Of a DNA stretch of 57,442 nt, positions 8,232 through 16,259 are shown piece after piece. The first letter of the stretch is position 1. Every line of letters begins with the position of its first letter. Source of the DNA: Bacteroidota bacterium. GTDB taxonomy: Bacteria; Bacteroidota; Bacteroidia; Bacteroidales; GCA-2748055. The notes under the pieces are model-generated. The model was not told where the DNA came from. It was given only the letters and a program-made list of their open reading frames with translations, and did no database searches. The DNA lies in the NCBI GenBank assembly GCA_024244665.1, contig JAAEOI010000479.1:1-57442 (forward strand), written 5' to 3'. A program made the translations under genes and the position numbers.

Positions 8232-8816
8232 ATGCAGATAGCCATTATCAAATACAATGCAGGCAATATCCGCTCGGTTGATTATGCCTTAAGAAGGCTG
8301 GGTGTTTCAGCCGTGATTACCGATGATCCGGAGCAAATCCGCTCGGCCGACAGGGTAATTTTCCCTGGTGTGGGGGAGGCTGCCAATACCATGGCCTACC
8401 TGAAGGAGCGTGAACTGGATAAACTGATAGCGGGGCTTACGCAGCCTGTACTTGGAATCTGCCTGGGACAGCAACTGATGTGCCAGTGGTCGGAAGAGAG
8501 CGATACGGATTGCATCGGGATTTTTGAACAGCAAGTAAAACAGTTTCCAGCAAGTGAACTGAAGGTCCCTCACATGGGATGGAACAACCTTGACCAGATA
8601 TCGGGCGATCTCTTCCCGGATTCCCTCCTGGGGGCCTATGTTTATTTTGTACACTCCTATTATGTTCCTGCATGTGCGGATAGCGCAGCCATATGCAACT
8701 ACATGGTCCCTTTCAGTGCTGCCATGCAGAAGGGGAACTTCTATGCCACCCAGTTTCATCCCGAAAAGAGTGGTGATCCCGGACAGGTAATCCTTTCAAA
8801 TTTCCTGGAACTATGA
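8232..8816 (+). CDS. hisH: Imidazole glycerol phosphate synthase, glutaminase subunit
   Basis: Class I glutamine amidotransferase that makes ammonia for HisF. The catalytic triad is complete: Cys in GICLGQQLM near residue 78, and His and Glu in QFHPEKSG near residue 177. The 194-residue length is normal. Start: NAGNIRSV, the typical N-terminal motif, follows directly after MQIAIIKY. The stop overlaps the hisA start as ATGA. Confidence 0.96.
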   Translation: MQIAIIKYNAGNIRSVDYALRRLGVSAVITDDPEQIRSADRVIFPGVGEAANTMAYLKERELDKLIAGLTQPVLGICLGQQLMCQWSEESDTDCIGIFEQQVKQFPASELKVPHMGWNNLDQISGDLFPDSLLGAYVYFVHSYYVPACADSAAICNYMVPFSAAMQKGNFYATQFHPEKSGDPGQVILSNFLEL

Positions 8817-9541
8817 TTGAGATAATCCCTGCCATCGATTTGATCAACGGTAAGTGTGTGAGACTCAGTCAGGGCGACTACACTCAGAAGAAGGAGTATG
8901 GCGATCCCCTGGATATGGCCATGAAGTTTGAGGATCACGGAATAGGGAGGCTTCACCTGGTGGACCTGGACGGGGCCAGAGAGAAGCGCGTGGTGAACTA
9001 TCGCATCCTGGAAAAGATTGCCTCACAAACCGGATTGCTTATAGATGCAGGAGGCGGACTACGCAGTGATGATGATCTCCGTATCGTTTTTGAATCGGGT
9101 GCCCATATGGTCACCGGTGGCAGCGTGGCAGTGAAGGACAGAGAACTCTTCATGGGCTGGCTCCTGAAATACGGTCCGGAGAGGATCATCCTGGGAGCTG
9201 ATTTCAGGGATGGAAAAATTGCCGTCTCAGGTTGGGAAGAAGAAACAGCACTGGGACTTTTGGACTTCCTCTCCGGGTATGTTGACAAAGGCATCAGGAA
9301 GGCCATATGCACTGATATTGCACTGGATGGGATGCTGGAAGGCCCTTCATTCAGGACATACAGTGAGATCAAGGGTGAGATCGAGTCCCTGGAATTAATT
9401 GCCAGCGGGGGAATTAGCGAAATGGAACAAATTGAACAGCTGGATGAGGCCGGAATTAATGGTGTTATCGTTGGGAAAGCTATCTATGAGAACCGGATCC
9501 CCCTGAAGGTATTGGAGAATTATATTATAAAAAACAGCTGA
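8813..9541 (+). CDS. hisA: ProFAR isomerase
   Basis: The phosphoribosylformimino-AICAR ribotide isomerase, a (beta/alpha)8 barrel of 242 residues with the half-barrel repeats typical of HisA/HisF. Catalytic Asp residues lie in [19 protein letters not shown] at the N-terminus and in [15 protein letters not shown] near residue 165. Phosphate-binding glycines are seen in IDAGGGLRS and ASGGISEME. It is coupled by ATGA overlap to hisH and lies two bases before hisF. Confidence 0.96.
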   Translation: MIEIIPAIDLINGKCVRLSQGDYTQKKEYGDPLDMAMKFEDHGIGRLHLVDLDGAREKRVVNYRILEKIASQTGLLIDAGGGLRSDDDLRIVFESGAHMVTGGSVAVKDRELFMGWLLKYGPERIILGADFRDGKIAVSGWEEETALGLLDFLSGYVDKGIRKAICTDIALDGMLEGPSFRTYSEIKGEIESLELIASGGISEMEQIEQLDEAGINGVIVGKAIYENRIPLKVLENYIIKNS

Positions 9542-9543
9542 GT

Positions 9544-10296
9544 ATGCTGGCCAAAAGGATTATACCCTGCCTGGATATCCGGAATGGAAAAACGGTTAAA
9601 GGGATAAATTTCGAGAATGTCGTTGATGTGGGCGATCCGGTGGAACTGGGAGCTAAATACGCCCTGGATGGCGCCGATGAATTAGTTTACCTGGACATAA
9701 CTGCCACCCATGAGGGGAGGAAGCTTTTTGCTGACCTGGTAGGCCGAATCGCAGAACATCTCAACATACCCTTTACAGTTGGAGGTGGCATTAACCATGT
9801 GAGCGATGCCGATCGGTTGCTGTCTGCAGGAGCAGATAAAGTCTCCATCAACTCTTCCGCCGTGAGGGACCCGGATTTGATCAACCGGATCGCAGGTGCT
9901 TTTGGAAAGCAGTTTGTGGTGGTGGCTATTGATGCGCAGTTTAAGGATAATCGATGGACCGTATTTGTCAACGGTGGAAGGATTCCCGTGGACAAAGAGC
10001 TGTTCAGCTGGGCCCTCGAGGCCCAGGAGCGGGGTGCCGGGGAGATTCTGTTTACCTCCATGAACCACGACGGAACCAAGGATGGTTATGCCTGTGATGC
10101 CCTTCGTACCATATCCGAGATGCTTTCCATACCGGTAATTGCATCGGGAGGTGCGGGTAAAAGGGAGCATTTTGTAGAGGTCTTTGACAGGGGGCAGGCT
10201 GACGCAGCCCTTGCTGCAAGTATTTTTCATTACAATGAGATTCCCATTCCTGAATTAAAGTCATACTTGAAGAAGAATAGTATAAATATCAGATAA
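9544..10296 (+). CDS. hisF: Imidazole glycerol phosphate synthase, cyclase subunit
   Basis: The cyclase half of the HisHF complex, 250 residues. Landmarks are [21 protein letters not shown] with the catalytic Asp11-type residue, [46 protein letters not shown] (second catalytic Asp) and [13 protein letters not shown]. It forms the ring of imidazole glycerol phosphate and releases AICAR, which feeds purine synthesis. It is separated from hisIE by one base. Confidence 0.96.
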   Translation: MLAKRIIPCLDIRNGKTVKGINFENVVDVGDPVELGAKYALDGADELVYLDITATHEGRKLFADLVGRIAEHLNIPFTVGGGINHVSDADRLLSAGADKVSINSSAVRDPDLINRIAGAFGKQFVVVAIDAQFKDNRWTVFVNGGRIPVDKELFSWALEAQERGAGEILFTSMNHDGTKDGYACDALRTISEMLSIPVIASGGAGKREHFVEVFDRGQADAALAASIFHYNEIPIPELKSYLKKNSINIR

Positions 10297-10297
10297 T

Positions 10298-10885
10298 ATG
10301 GATTATAAAAAGTTGAATGGTCTTATTCCTGCTGTTATCCAGGATGCCCGGACCAATCGTGTGCTGATGCTGGGATTTATGAATAAGGAAGCCTATAAAA
10401 AGACCAAAAAGGAGGGGAAGGTTACCTTCTACAGCCGCACGAAAGACCGCCTTTGGACCAAGGGTGAAGAGAGTGGTAATTTCCTCTATGTTAAAGAGAT
10501 TACTAAGGATTGTGATGAAGATACTGTACTGATCAAGGTAGATCCGGTCGGACCGGTTTGTCATACAGGGAGGGATACCTGTTTTAATGAAAAAAATAGC
10601 GGGGAAACTGGTTTCCTCAACTCTCTGCAGAGCCTGATTCAGCAGCGAAAGAGGGATATGCCGGAGGATTCTTATACCACGAAGCTATTTAGCAAGGGGA
10701 TCAATAAAATTGCCCAGAAGGTGGGTGAGGAGGCTGTGGAATTGGTAATCGAAGCCAAGGATGATGACGATGATCTTTTCCTGAATGAAGCTGCCGACCT
10801 AATGTACCACTTCCTGGTGCTGCTGACCGAAAGGGGGTACGCACTTGATGATGTGGCGAATATACTGGAATCCCGACATCAGTAG
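10298..10885 (+). CDS. hisI: Bifunctional phosphoribosyl-AMP cyclohydrolase / phosphoribosyl-ATP pyrophosphatase
   Basis: A HisIE fusion of 195 residues. The HisI half (about 1-105) shows TFYSRTKDRLWTKGEESGN and zinc/magnesium residues in DCDEDTVLIKVDPVGPVCHTGRDTC. The HisE half (about 110-195) shows TTKLFSKGINKIAQKVGEEAVELVIEAKD, a MazG-like helix bundle. It performs steps 2 and 3 and completes a full pathway in eight genes. Its final codons are CAT CAG TAG; CAGTAG is itself a partial copy of the heptamer array that follows without a gap, so the repeat may have reached into the 3' end of the gene. Confidence 0.95.
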   Translation: MDYKKLNGLIPAVIQDARTNRVLMLGFMNKEAYKKTKKEGKVTFYSRTKDRLWTKGEESGNFLYVKEITKDCDEDTVLIKVDPVGPVCHTGRDTCFNEKNSGETGFLNSLQSLIQQRKRDMPEDSYTTKLFSKGINKIAQKVGEEAVELVIEAKDDDDDLFLNEAADLMYHFLVLLTERGYALDDVANILESRHQ

Positions 10886-10969
10886 CAGTACTCAGTACTC
10901 AGTGGACAGTACTCAGTACTCAGTGGACAGTACTCAGTACTCAGTGGACAGTACTCAGTACTCAGTGCG
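10886..10969 (+). repeat. Heptanucleotide array A (12 units)
   Basis: Twelve perfect 7-base units follow the hisIE stop codon directly. The pattern is two CAGTACT units then one CAGTGGA, three times over, then two CAGTACT and one CAGTGCG. Each CAGTACT contains the palindrome AGTACT, so the transcript could form small hairpins. There are no unique spacers, so it is not a CRISPR. The same family appears near 20.3, 27.0 and 33.1 kb. Confidence 0.95.
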
Positions 10970-11023
10970 CAGGGGATAGTGCGGAAATTTTGCTAATTTC
11001 GTGGCTCAATAAAATAACAGAAT

Positions 11024-11461
11024 ATGAAGAAGGCAGAGATAAATACCGAAAAAGGTGTCATGAAGGTGGAGTTTTATGATAAGGATGCTCCCGGCACCGT
11101 TGATAATTTTATTAAGCTGGTCAAAGATGGCTTCTATGATGGCCTCACTTTTCACAGGGTGATTCCCGATTTCGTGATCCAGGGTGGTTGCCCCGATGGA
11201 ACAGGAGCAGGCGGACCAGGTTATAATATCAAGTGTGAACTGGATGGTGACAACCAGTACCACGACCGTGGTGTACTCTCCATGGCTCATGCAGGAAGGG
11301 ATACCGGCGGTTCACAATTTTTTGTCTGTCATTCGAGAACCAATACTGCCCATCTGGACAGGAACCATACCTGTTTTGGAAAGGTATACGAGGGTTTGGA
11401 GGTAATTGATGACATTCTCCAGGGTGACAAGATCATCAAGGTGACTGTTACAGAGGAGTAG
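11024..11461 (+). CDS. Cyclophilin-type peptidyl-prolyl isomerase
   Basis: A small cytoplasmic cyclophilin of 145 residues without a signal peptide. Family motifs are [46 protein letters not shown] and [15 protein letters not shown], covering the catalytic Arg and Phe/Gln residues. It helps protein folding by proline isomerisation. It stands alone after the his operon, separated by the heptamer array and about 50 bases, and is convergent with the peptidase gene (7 bp gap). Confidence 0.93.
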   Translation: MKKAEINTEKGVMKVEFYDKDAPGTVDNFIKLVKDGFYDGLTFHRVIPDFVIQGGCPDGTGAGGPGYNIKCELDGDNQYHDRGVLSMAHAGRDTGGSQFFVCHSRTNTAHLDRNHTCFGKVYEGLEVIDDILQGDKIIKVTVTEE

Positions 11462-11468
11462 GCACTAC

Positions 11469-12941
11469 TTACCTCATTAACTGTTCGATATCCTCAACCT
11501 CTTTGGGTGCATACCGGGATAGTACGATGTTACCTTCCGTGGTGACCAGGATATCATCTTCGATGCGGACACCTGTATTGACATATTTTTCGTAGACGGG
11601 TCGCACTGTCTCAACGAAAGCTGCAATTTCAGAGGAGTCTGCTTCAAATTTGAACATGTCGTAAGCCTGTTCAAGCCCTTTATTCCTGAAATAGATACCA
11701 GGCTCGATGGTTAGCACCATCCCGGGCTCCAGTGTGCGTTCAGCACCGGTTCCGTCGCTCTCTTCTTCAGGTGTCCGGGCTTTGTTTTTGTAATCTCCCA
11801 CATCATGGACATCCATTCCCAGGTAGTGGGAAGAGCCGTGCACGCAGTAGAACTGGATCTGCCATTCTGATTCCGGATCGGTAATCAATCCCATTTTTGC
11901 CAGTCCTTCGTTCATCACTTCCCTGGCCGCATGGTGGCCGTCCCTGATACCATTGCCGGGTTTCATTTGTTCGATAGCAGCCTTTTGCGCATCAAGTACT
12001 AGCTGGTAGATGGTTCTCTGTTCCAATGAAAATTTACCGTTCACGGGGATGGTGCGGGAAATATCAGCTGTATAGAATCCGTACTCGGCCCCGATGTCCA
12101 TCAGCAGCAGGTCGCCATTTTCCATGAGACGGGTATTGGGTTCATAGTGAAGGGTAGTGCTGTTTGGCCCCGATCCCACGATGGATGGAAAACCTGGCAT
12201 GGCAGAGCCGTACTCCAGGTAAGTACCCTCGATTACGGCCTCCATTTCAAATTCATACATACCCGGGTTGCACTGCTTCATCACCCGTCTGATCGACATG
12301 GCGGTGATATTGCATGCCTTCTGCAGTCTTTCTACCTCCATGGCTTGTTTGATGACACGCATTTCATCCAGAATGGAGGCAGCATTAAGGAGATTAAGCT
12401 CCTGATTGCCGGTTGACAGTTCATCAAGCTTATCCATTAACTCATGGTTTTGTTTGTCAACATACACCAGCTTCCCTGACCTGATGATTTCTATCAGCAT
12501 CTCCTCTGCTTCATTGAAAGATAGAGCCCTGTCAGCTCCGTATTGCGATTGAATCTCTTCAGCTGAGGATTGCCCCCCTTCATAAATCTCCCTTCGGATA
12601 TTTTTTGCGGGCATGGAGATATAAAAATGAGTCTCTTCCTGCTTTTCAAGAATCAGGTAACTGTCATAAGCTGCGTATCCTGTCAGGTAGTAGAAGTAGT
12701 TGTTGGTACGGAATTCGTGCCGGTTATAGCAACACTGATCTGCTGATTTTACGATAAGAAATCCGGGTTTCATCGAATTCAGAACTTCTGCTCTTCTCTT
12801 TTCGAAACCTTCTATATACTTTGGCGTATATACAAGAATAGAGTCGTCAATGGTAAGCGGTATAATCCATGATCTGCTTTCAGGATTCATACAGTTGGAT
12901 AATATTGATAGCAGAAGTAAAAACAGCAAGTATTTTTTCAT
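11469..12941 (-). CDS. Xaa-Pro aminopeptidase (M24 family), probable lipoprotein
   Basis: A 490-residue aminopeptidase P-like enzyme. The N-terminus MKKYLLFLLLLSILSNCMNPES is a signal peptide with a lipobox-like LSNC, so the mature enzyme is probably a lipid-anchored periplasmic protein. Residues about 40-180 match the aminopeptidase P N-terminal domain, and the rest is the pita-bread fold. The dinuclear metal ligands are present: two Asp in LLMDIGAEYGFYTADISRT, His in YCVHGSSHYLGMDVHDVGD, Glu in LTIEPGIYF and the last Glu in GVRIEDDILVT. It would trim peptides having proline at position 2. Confidence 0.9.
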   Translation of the reverse strand: MKKYLLFLLLLSILSNCMNPESRSWIIPLTIDDSILVYTPKYIEGFEKRRAEVLNSMKPGFLIVKSADQCCYNRHEFRTNNYFYYLTGYAAYDSYLILEKQEETHFYISMPAKNIRREIYEGGQSSAEEIQSQYGADRALSFNEAEEMLIEIIRSGKLVYVDKQNHELMDKLDELSTGNQELNLLNAASILDEMRVIKQAMEVERLQKACNITAMSIRRVMKQCNPGMYEFEMEAVIEGTYLEYGSAMPGFPSIVGSGPNSTTLHYEPNTRLMENGDLLLMDIGAEYGFYTADISRTIPVNGKFSLEQRTIYQLVLDAQKAAIEQMKPGNGIRDGHHAAREVMNEGLAKMGLITDPESEWQIQFYCVHGSSHYLGMDVHDVGDYKNKARTPEEESDGTGAERTLEPGMVLTIEPGIYFRNKGLEQAYDMFKFEADSSEIAAFVETVRPVYEKYVNTGVRIEDDILVTTEGNIVLSRYAPKEVEDIEQLMR

Positions 12942-12992
12942 AAATTGGTTTTTGAAATGCGAGGTCTGTAAGATAGAAAAAGAAAACCTGAA

Positions 12993-15900
12993 ATGATTAT
13001 GAAATATGCTGTGCGAATTCTGCTACTGACAATCCTTTTTACTCCCGCCTATTCGCAGAAAATTCCTTTCGCAAACTACACGGTTCAAAACGGTTTGCCC
13101 CAGAGTACAGTTCATACAATCGTACAGGATATTGAAGGCTATATATGGTTTGCCACCCAGGTGGGCGTTGCGCGATGGGACGGCTATAAGTTTGAGTATT
13201 TCAATGTTTCCAGCGGACTGGTGGATGGATTTGTGAATTGCATGATGGTGGATGCCGCGGGGCAAATATGGTTCGGGACGGAAGGTGGAATCTCCGTTTA
13301 TGATGGGTCCGGATTCAGATCATACACTATGGCAGAGGGACTGGTTGACAACAAGATTGATCTTTTGTTGGGGGATGAAAAAGGAAATATTTGGGCCGGA
13401 TCGACTTACGGATTGTCCGTGATCACACCCGATACTATTCTTGCCTATGAGAAAGGGGAGGAGCTCACCGATTACTCCATAAAAGAGATGTTCCTGGATT
13501 CGAAGGGGAGGGTACATATTGCAACCTATCCCTTTCCGGGGCTGACCATTTTCGACAATCCCTACACCTATACAAAACATGAGGAAGAGGAGGTTATCTG
13601 GGATATTATTGAGGTTCCGAACGGAGATATCTGGTATGCCACCCAGGGCTTGGGTATCAGGATCAATACGGGGGAGGAAGCCCGCTGGCTGGGCAGTGAG
13701 CAGGGACTTTCTGATGGAAATGTTCTCTCACTGATGGTTGATCACGAGGGCGAAGTGTGGTGCGGCACCTATGCGGAAGGGCTTTTTAAGCTGGATGGAG
13801 ACCGCTTTAGGAAAATCAGTCTTGGAAACATTCAACCAGCTGTTTCAGAAATATTTGAGGACAGAAATCATCGGGTATGGGTCCGTACCTTTAATGAGGA
13901 TGGTGTCTGGTTGTTCGATGAGGGAAACATAAAGTTAATTTCCTCCTTAAATGGACTGGTTGATAACCGGGTTTCTGATATTGTTGAAGACAGCTTCGGA
14001 AATATATGGATGGCTACTGATGGGGGGGCTTCCAAATACGGAAGGGTGATTTTTGAGATCTCCGATATGGAAACAGGGATGCCGGATAACGATGTATCTG
14101 CAGTCTTTTTCGATTCAAAGGAGCGCATATGGTGCGGAAATCCTGATAATCTGCTTTACATACGCCATGGAAGGATATACAAACTGGGTGAACAGAAGGG
14201 TTTTTCCACCGAGGCAACACCGCAGTCTTTTGCAGAGGATAACAATGGGAATATCTTTATCGGTTCTGACCTTGGCCTCTGGTATTACAACGGCAGGTCG
14301 GTTCAGCCTGTTATATATACTGATGAGAATGAAAATTCACGCCAGTTTCTTAGTTTGTTATATACAGAAGATAACACACTATGGTGTGCCACGGATTCGG
14401 GTTTGATAGTGCTGAAGGATGGAAAAGAGTTTATTCCACCCGGTATGGGGCAGGCTCTAGATCATTATGTTACAGATTTGGAGCGGGTTGGGGATCGGAT
14501 TTTCTGTTCCACTGAAGGAGGAATCTCGGTTTTTGATATGCAAGGTAACCACCTCAAGAATTTCACCATGGAGGATGGCCTCTCGTCGAATGTATGTATC
14601 GATTTAGTATCCGACTTTGAGGGCAACCTGTGGATTGCCACTGATCGCGGCCTTTCGTGTATGAGCACTGGTGAGAACTATGAAATCGAAAGACTTGGAA
14701 TAGAACATGGACTTGCCTCCAATACCACCTATTTCGTGGAATTTGCAGATAGTTGTTCACTATGGATCGGTACGGAGCGTGGATTGAGGAAATTGGATAT
14801 CATCAGCAGGACTGCGAGATATTACGGTTCTTCCGATGGCTTCACTCCGGTTGAACCCAATGCGCGGGCTGTTTCCCGCGGGAAGGGAAGTGATCTGTGG
14901 ATCGGGACTGTGAAAGGACTCGTGCATTATTTGCCTGAATATGACCGGATCGATCTTATTTCTCCCCGCCTGATTCATCATCCTCCTGTGATTGATGGTA
15001 AACCCTATCAGAGGGATAGTGATGATTCTGATGGAATACCTTCTTTTCCCTACAACCAGAACTCCCTGGAGTTCAGTTTTACAGGGATTCACACCACCAT
15101 TCCAGATAAGAACAGCTTCTCTTTTATGCTGGATGGATTTGACAACTCATGGTCATCTCCGGGAAAAAACCAGCCGCCCCCCTACAAGAAGCTTCCAAAT
15201 GGAAACTACCTTTTTAAAGTAAGAGCATTTAATCTTGATGGCATTGGTACTGAGGAAGAAATCAATTTCGCCTTCAGCATCCAACCTCCTTTCTGGAGAA
15301 CATTCTGGTTCATTCTGTTTGAGGTTCTGGCTGGCCTGGGACTGATTTATGGCACTGTAAAATACAGGGAACGCCAGTTGATCAAGGATAAGAGGATTCT
15401 TGAGGTGAAAGTGAAAAAGCGTACCCGGGAGATTGAGGAACAGAAGGTTGAAATCGAGGCCCAGCGCGATGAGATTGTGGGACAGAACACTGCAATTACG
15501 GACAGCATCCTCTATGCGCGGCGGATTCAGCACGCAGTCCTCCCGGGTAAACTGGCACTGGAGAAGAGTCTTCCGGAACATTTTGTCCTTCTGAAGCCAA
15601 GGGATATTGTGAGCGGGGATTTTTACTGGGTGGAACAGAAAAATGACCGGGTTATTGTCTGTGCGGCCGACTGTACCGGACATGGTGTACCCGGCGCTTT
15701 CATGAGCCTGCTTGGCCTCACTTTCCTGAATGAGATCGTAAATAAGGATGAGATACTAAAGGCTGCTGAGATTCTTGACCGGCTGAGAAGCTACATTATC
15801 AATGCCATGTCACACAAGGACAGTCAGGCCAAGGATGGCATGGATTTATCCCTGATCGTTCTTGACAGGCAGCTCAGTTTAATGGATTATGCCGGTGCAT

Positions 15901-16241
15901 ATAATCCCTTGATCATGATTAGGAATGGTGAAATGCTGGAGTATAAGGCTGATAAGATGCCAGTGGGTAAGCATGTGGGTGAGGAGCCACCTTTTAGCAA
16001 CCACAGAATTCAGTTGCAGAAAGGGGACGTGATCTACCTCTTTTCTGACGGTTTCCCAGATCAGTTCGGAGGTGAAAAGGGAGGAAAATACAAATCGCGT
16101 CATTTCAAGAGGCTGCTTCAAAGCATCAGTTCCGAGCCCATGATCAGACAGGAGGAGCTACTGGAAAAGGAATTGAAGGAGTGGATGGGCGATAATGAAC
16201 AGGTGGATGACATCCTGGTCATGGGTATTCGTTATGAATAG
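12993..16241 (+). CDS. Two-component-propeller sensor with SpoIIE-type phosphatase output
   Basis: A 1082-residue membrane sensor. A signal peptide (residues 1-21, ending AYSQ) is followed by about 650 residues of two-component-regulator propeller repeats (repeated IWFGTEGGI/DLWIGT blades), a Y_Y_Y domain near 685-763, one membrane span near 768-790, a coiled coil (VKKRTREIEEQKVEIEAQ) and a cytoplasmic SpoIIE/PP2C phosphatase near 850-1080. The phosphatase metal residues are visible in DIVSGDFYW, CAADCTGHGVPGAFMS and the DG pair in YLFSDGFPDQFGG. Most Bacteroidetes propeller sensors end in a histidine kinase; here the output should be dephosphorylation of an anti-sigma-antagonist-like protein. 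No STAS or kinase partner lies nearby. ATG at 12999 is an equally possible start. Confidence 0.88.
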   Translation: MIMKYAVRILLLTILFTPAYSQKIPFANYTVQNGLPQSTVHTIVQDIEGYIWFATQVGVARWDGYKFEYFNVSSGLVDGFVNCMMVDAAGQIWFGTEGGISVYDGSGFRSYTMAEGLVDNKIDLLLGDEKGNIWAGSTYGLSVITPDTILAYEKGEELTDYSIKEMFLDSKGRVHIATYPFPGLTIFDNPYTYTKHEEEEVIWDIIEVPNGDIWYATQGLGIRINTGEEARWLGSEQGLSDGNVLSLMVDHEGEVWCGTYAEGLFKLDGDRFRKISLGNIQPAVSEIFEDRNHRVWVRTFNEDGVWLFDEGNIKLISSLNGLVDNRVSDIVEDSFGNIWMATDGGASKYGRVIFEISDMETGMPDNDVSAVFFDSKERIWCGNPDNLLYIRHGRIYKLGEQKGFSTEATPQSFAEDNNGNIFIGSDLGLWYYNGRSVQPVIYTDENENSRQFLSLLYTEDNTLWCATDSGLIVLKDGKEFIPPGMGQALDHYVTDLERVGDRIFCSTEGGISVFDMQGNHLKNFTMEDGLSSNVCIDLVSDFEGNLWIATDRGLSCMSTGENYEIERLGIEHGLASNTTYFVEFADSCSLWIGTERGLRKLDIISRTARYYGSSDGFTPVEPNARAVSRGKGSDLWIGTVKGLVHYLPEYDRIDLISPRLIHHPPVIDGKPYQRDSDDSDGIPSFPYNQNSLEFSFTGIHTTIPDKNSFSFMLDGFDNSWSSPGKNQPPPYKKLPNGNYLFKVRAFNLDGIGTEEEINFAFSIQPPFWRTFWFILFEVLAGLGLIYGTVKYRERQLIKDKRILEVKVKKRTREIEEQKVEIEAQRDEIVGQNTAITDSILYARRIQHAVLPGKLALEKSLPEHFVLLKPRDIVSGDFYWVEQKNDRVIVCAADCTGHGVPGAFMSLLGLTFLNEIVNKDEILKAAEILDRLRSYIINAMSHKDSQAKDGMDLSLIVLDRQLSLMDYAGAYNPLIMIRNGEMLEYKADKMPVGKHVGEEPPFSNHRIQLQKGDVIYLFSDGFPDQFGGEKGGKYKSRHFKRLLQSISSEPMIRQEELLEKELKEWMGDNEQVDDILVMGIRYE

Positions 16242-16259
16242 AAACTTAAATTAACAGAT

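Noticed and set aside
10886..10969. CRISPR-like regular repeat
   Set aside because: Units are 7 bases, contiguous and without unique spacers; no cas genes nearby. It is a heptamer tandem array.
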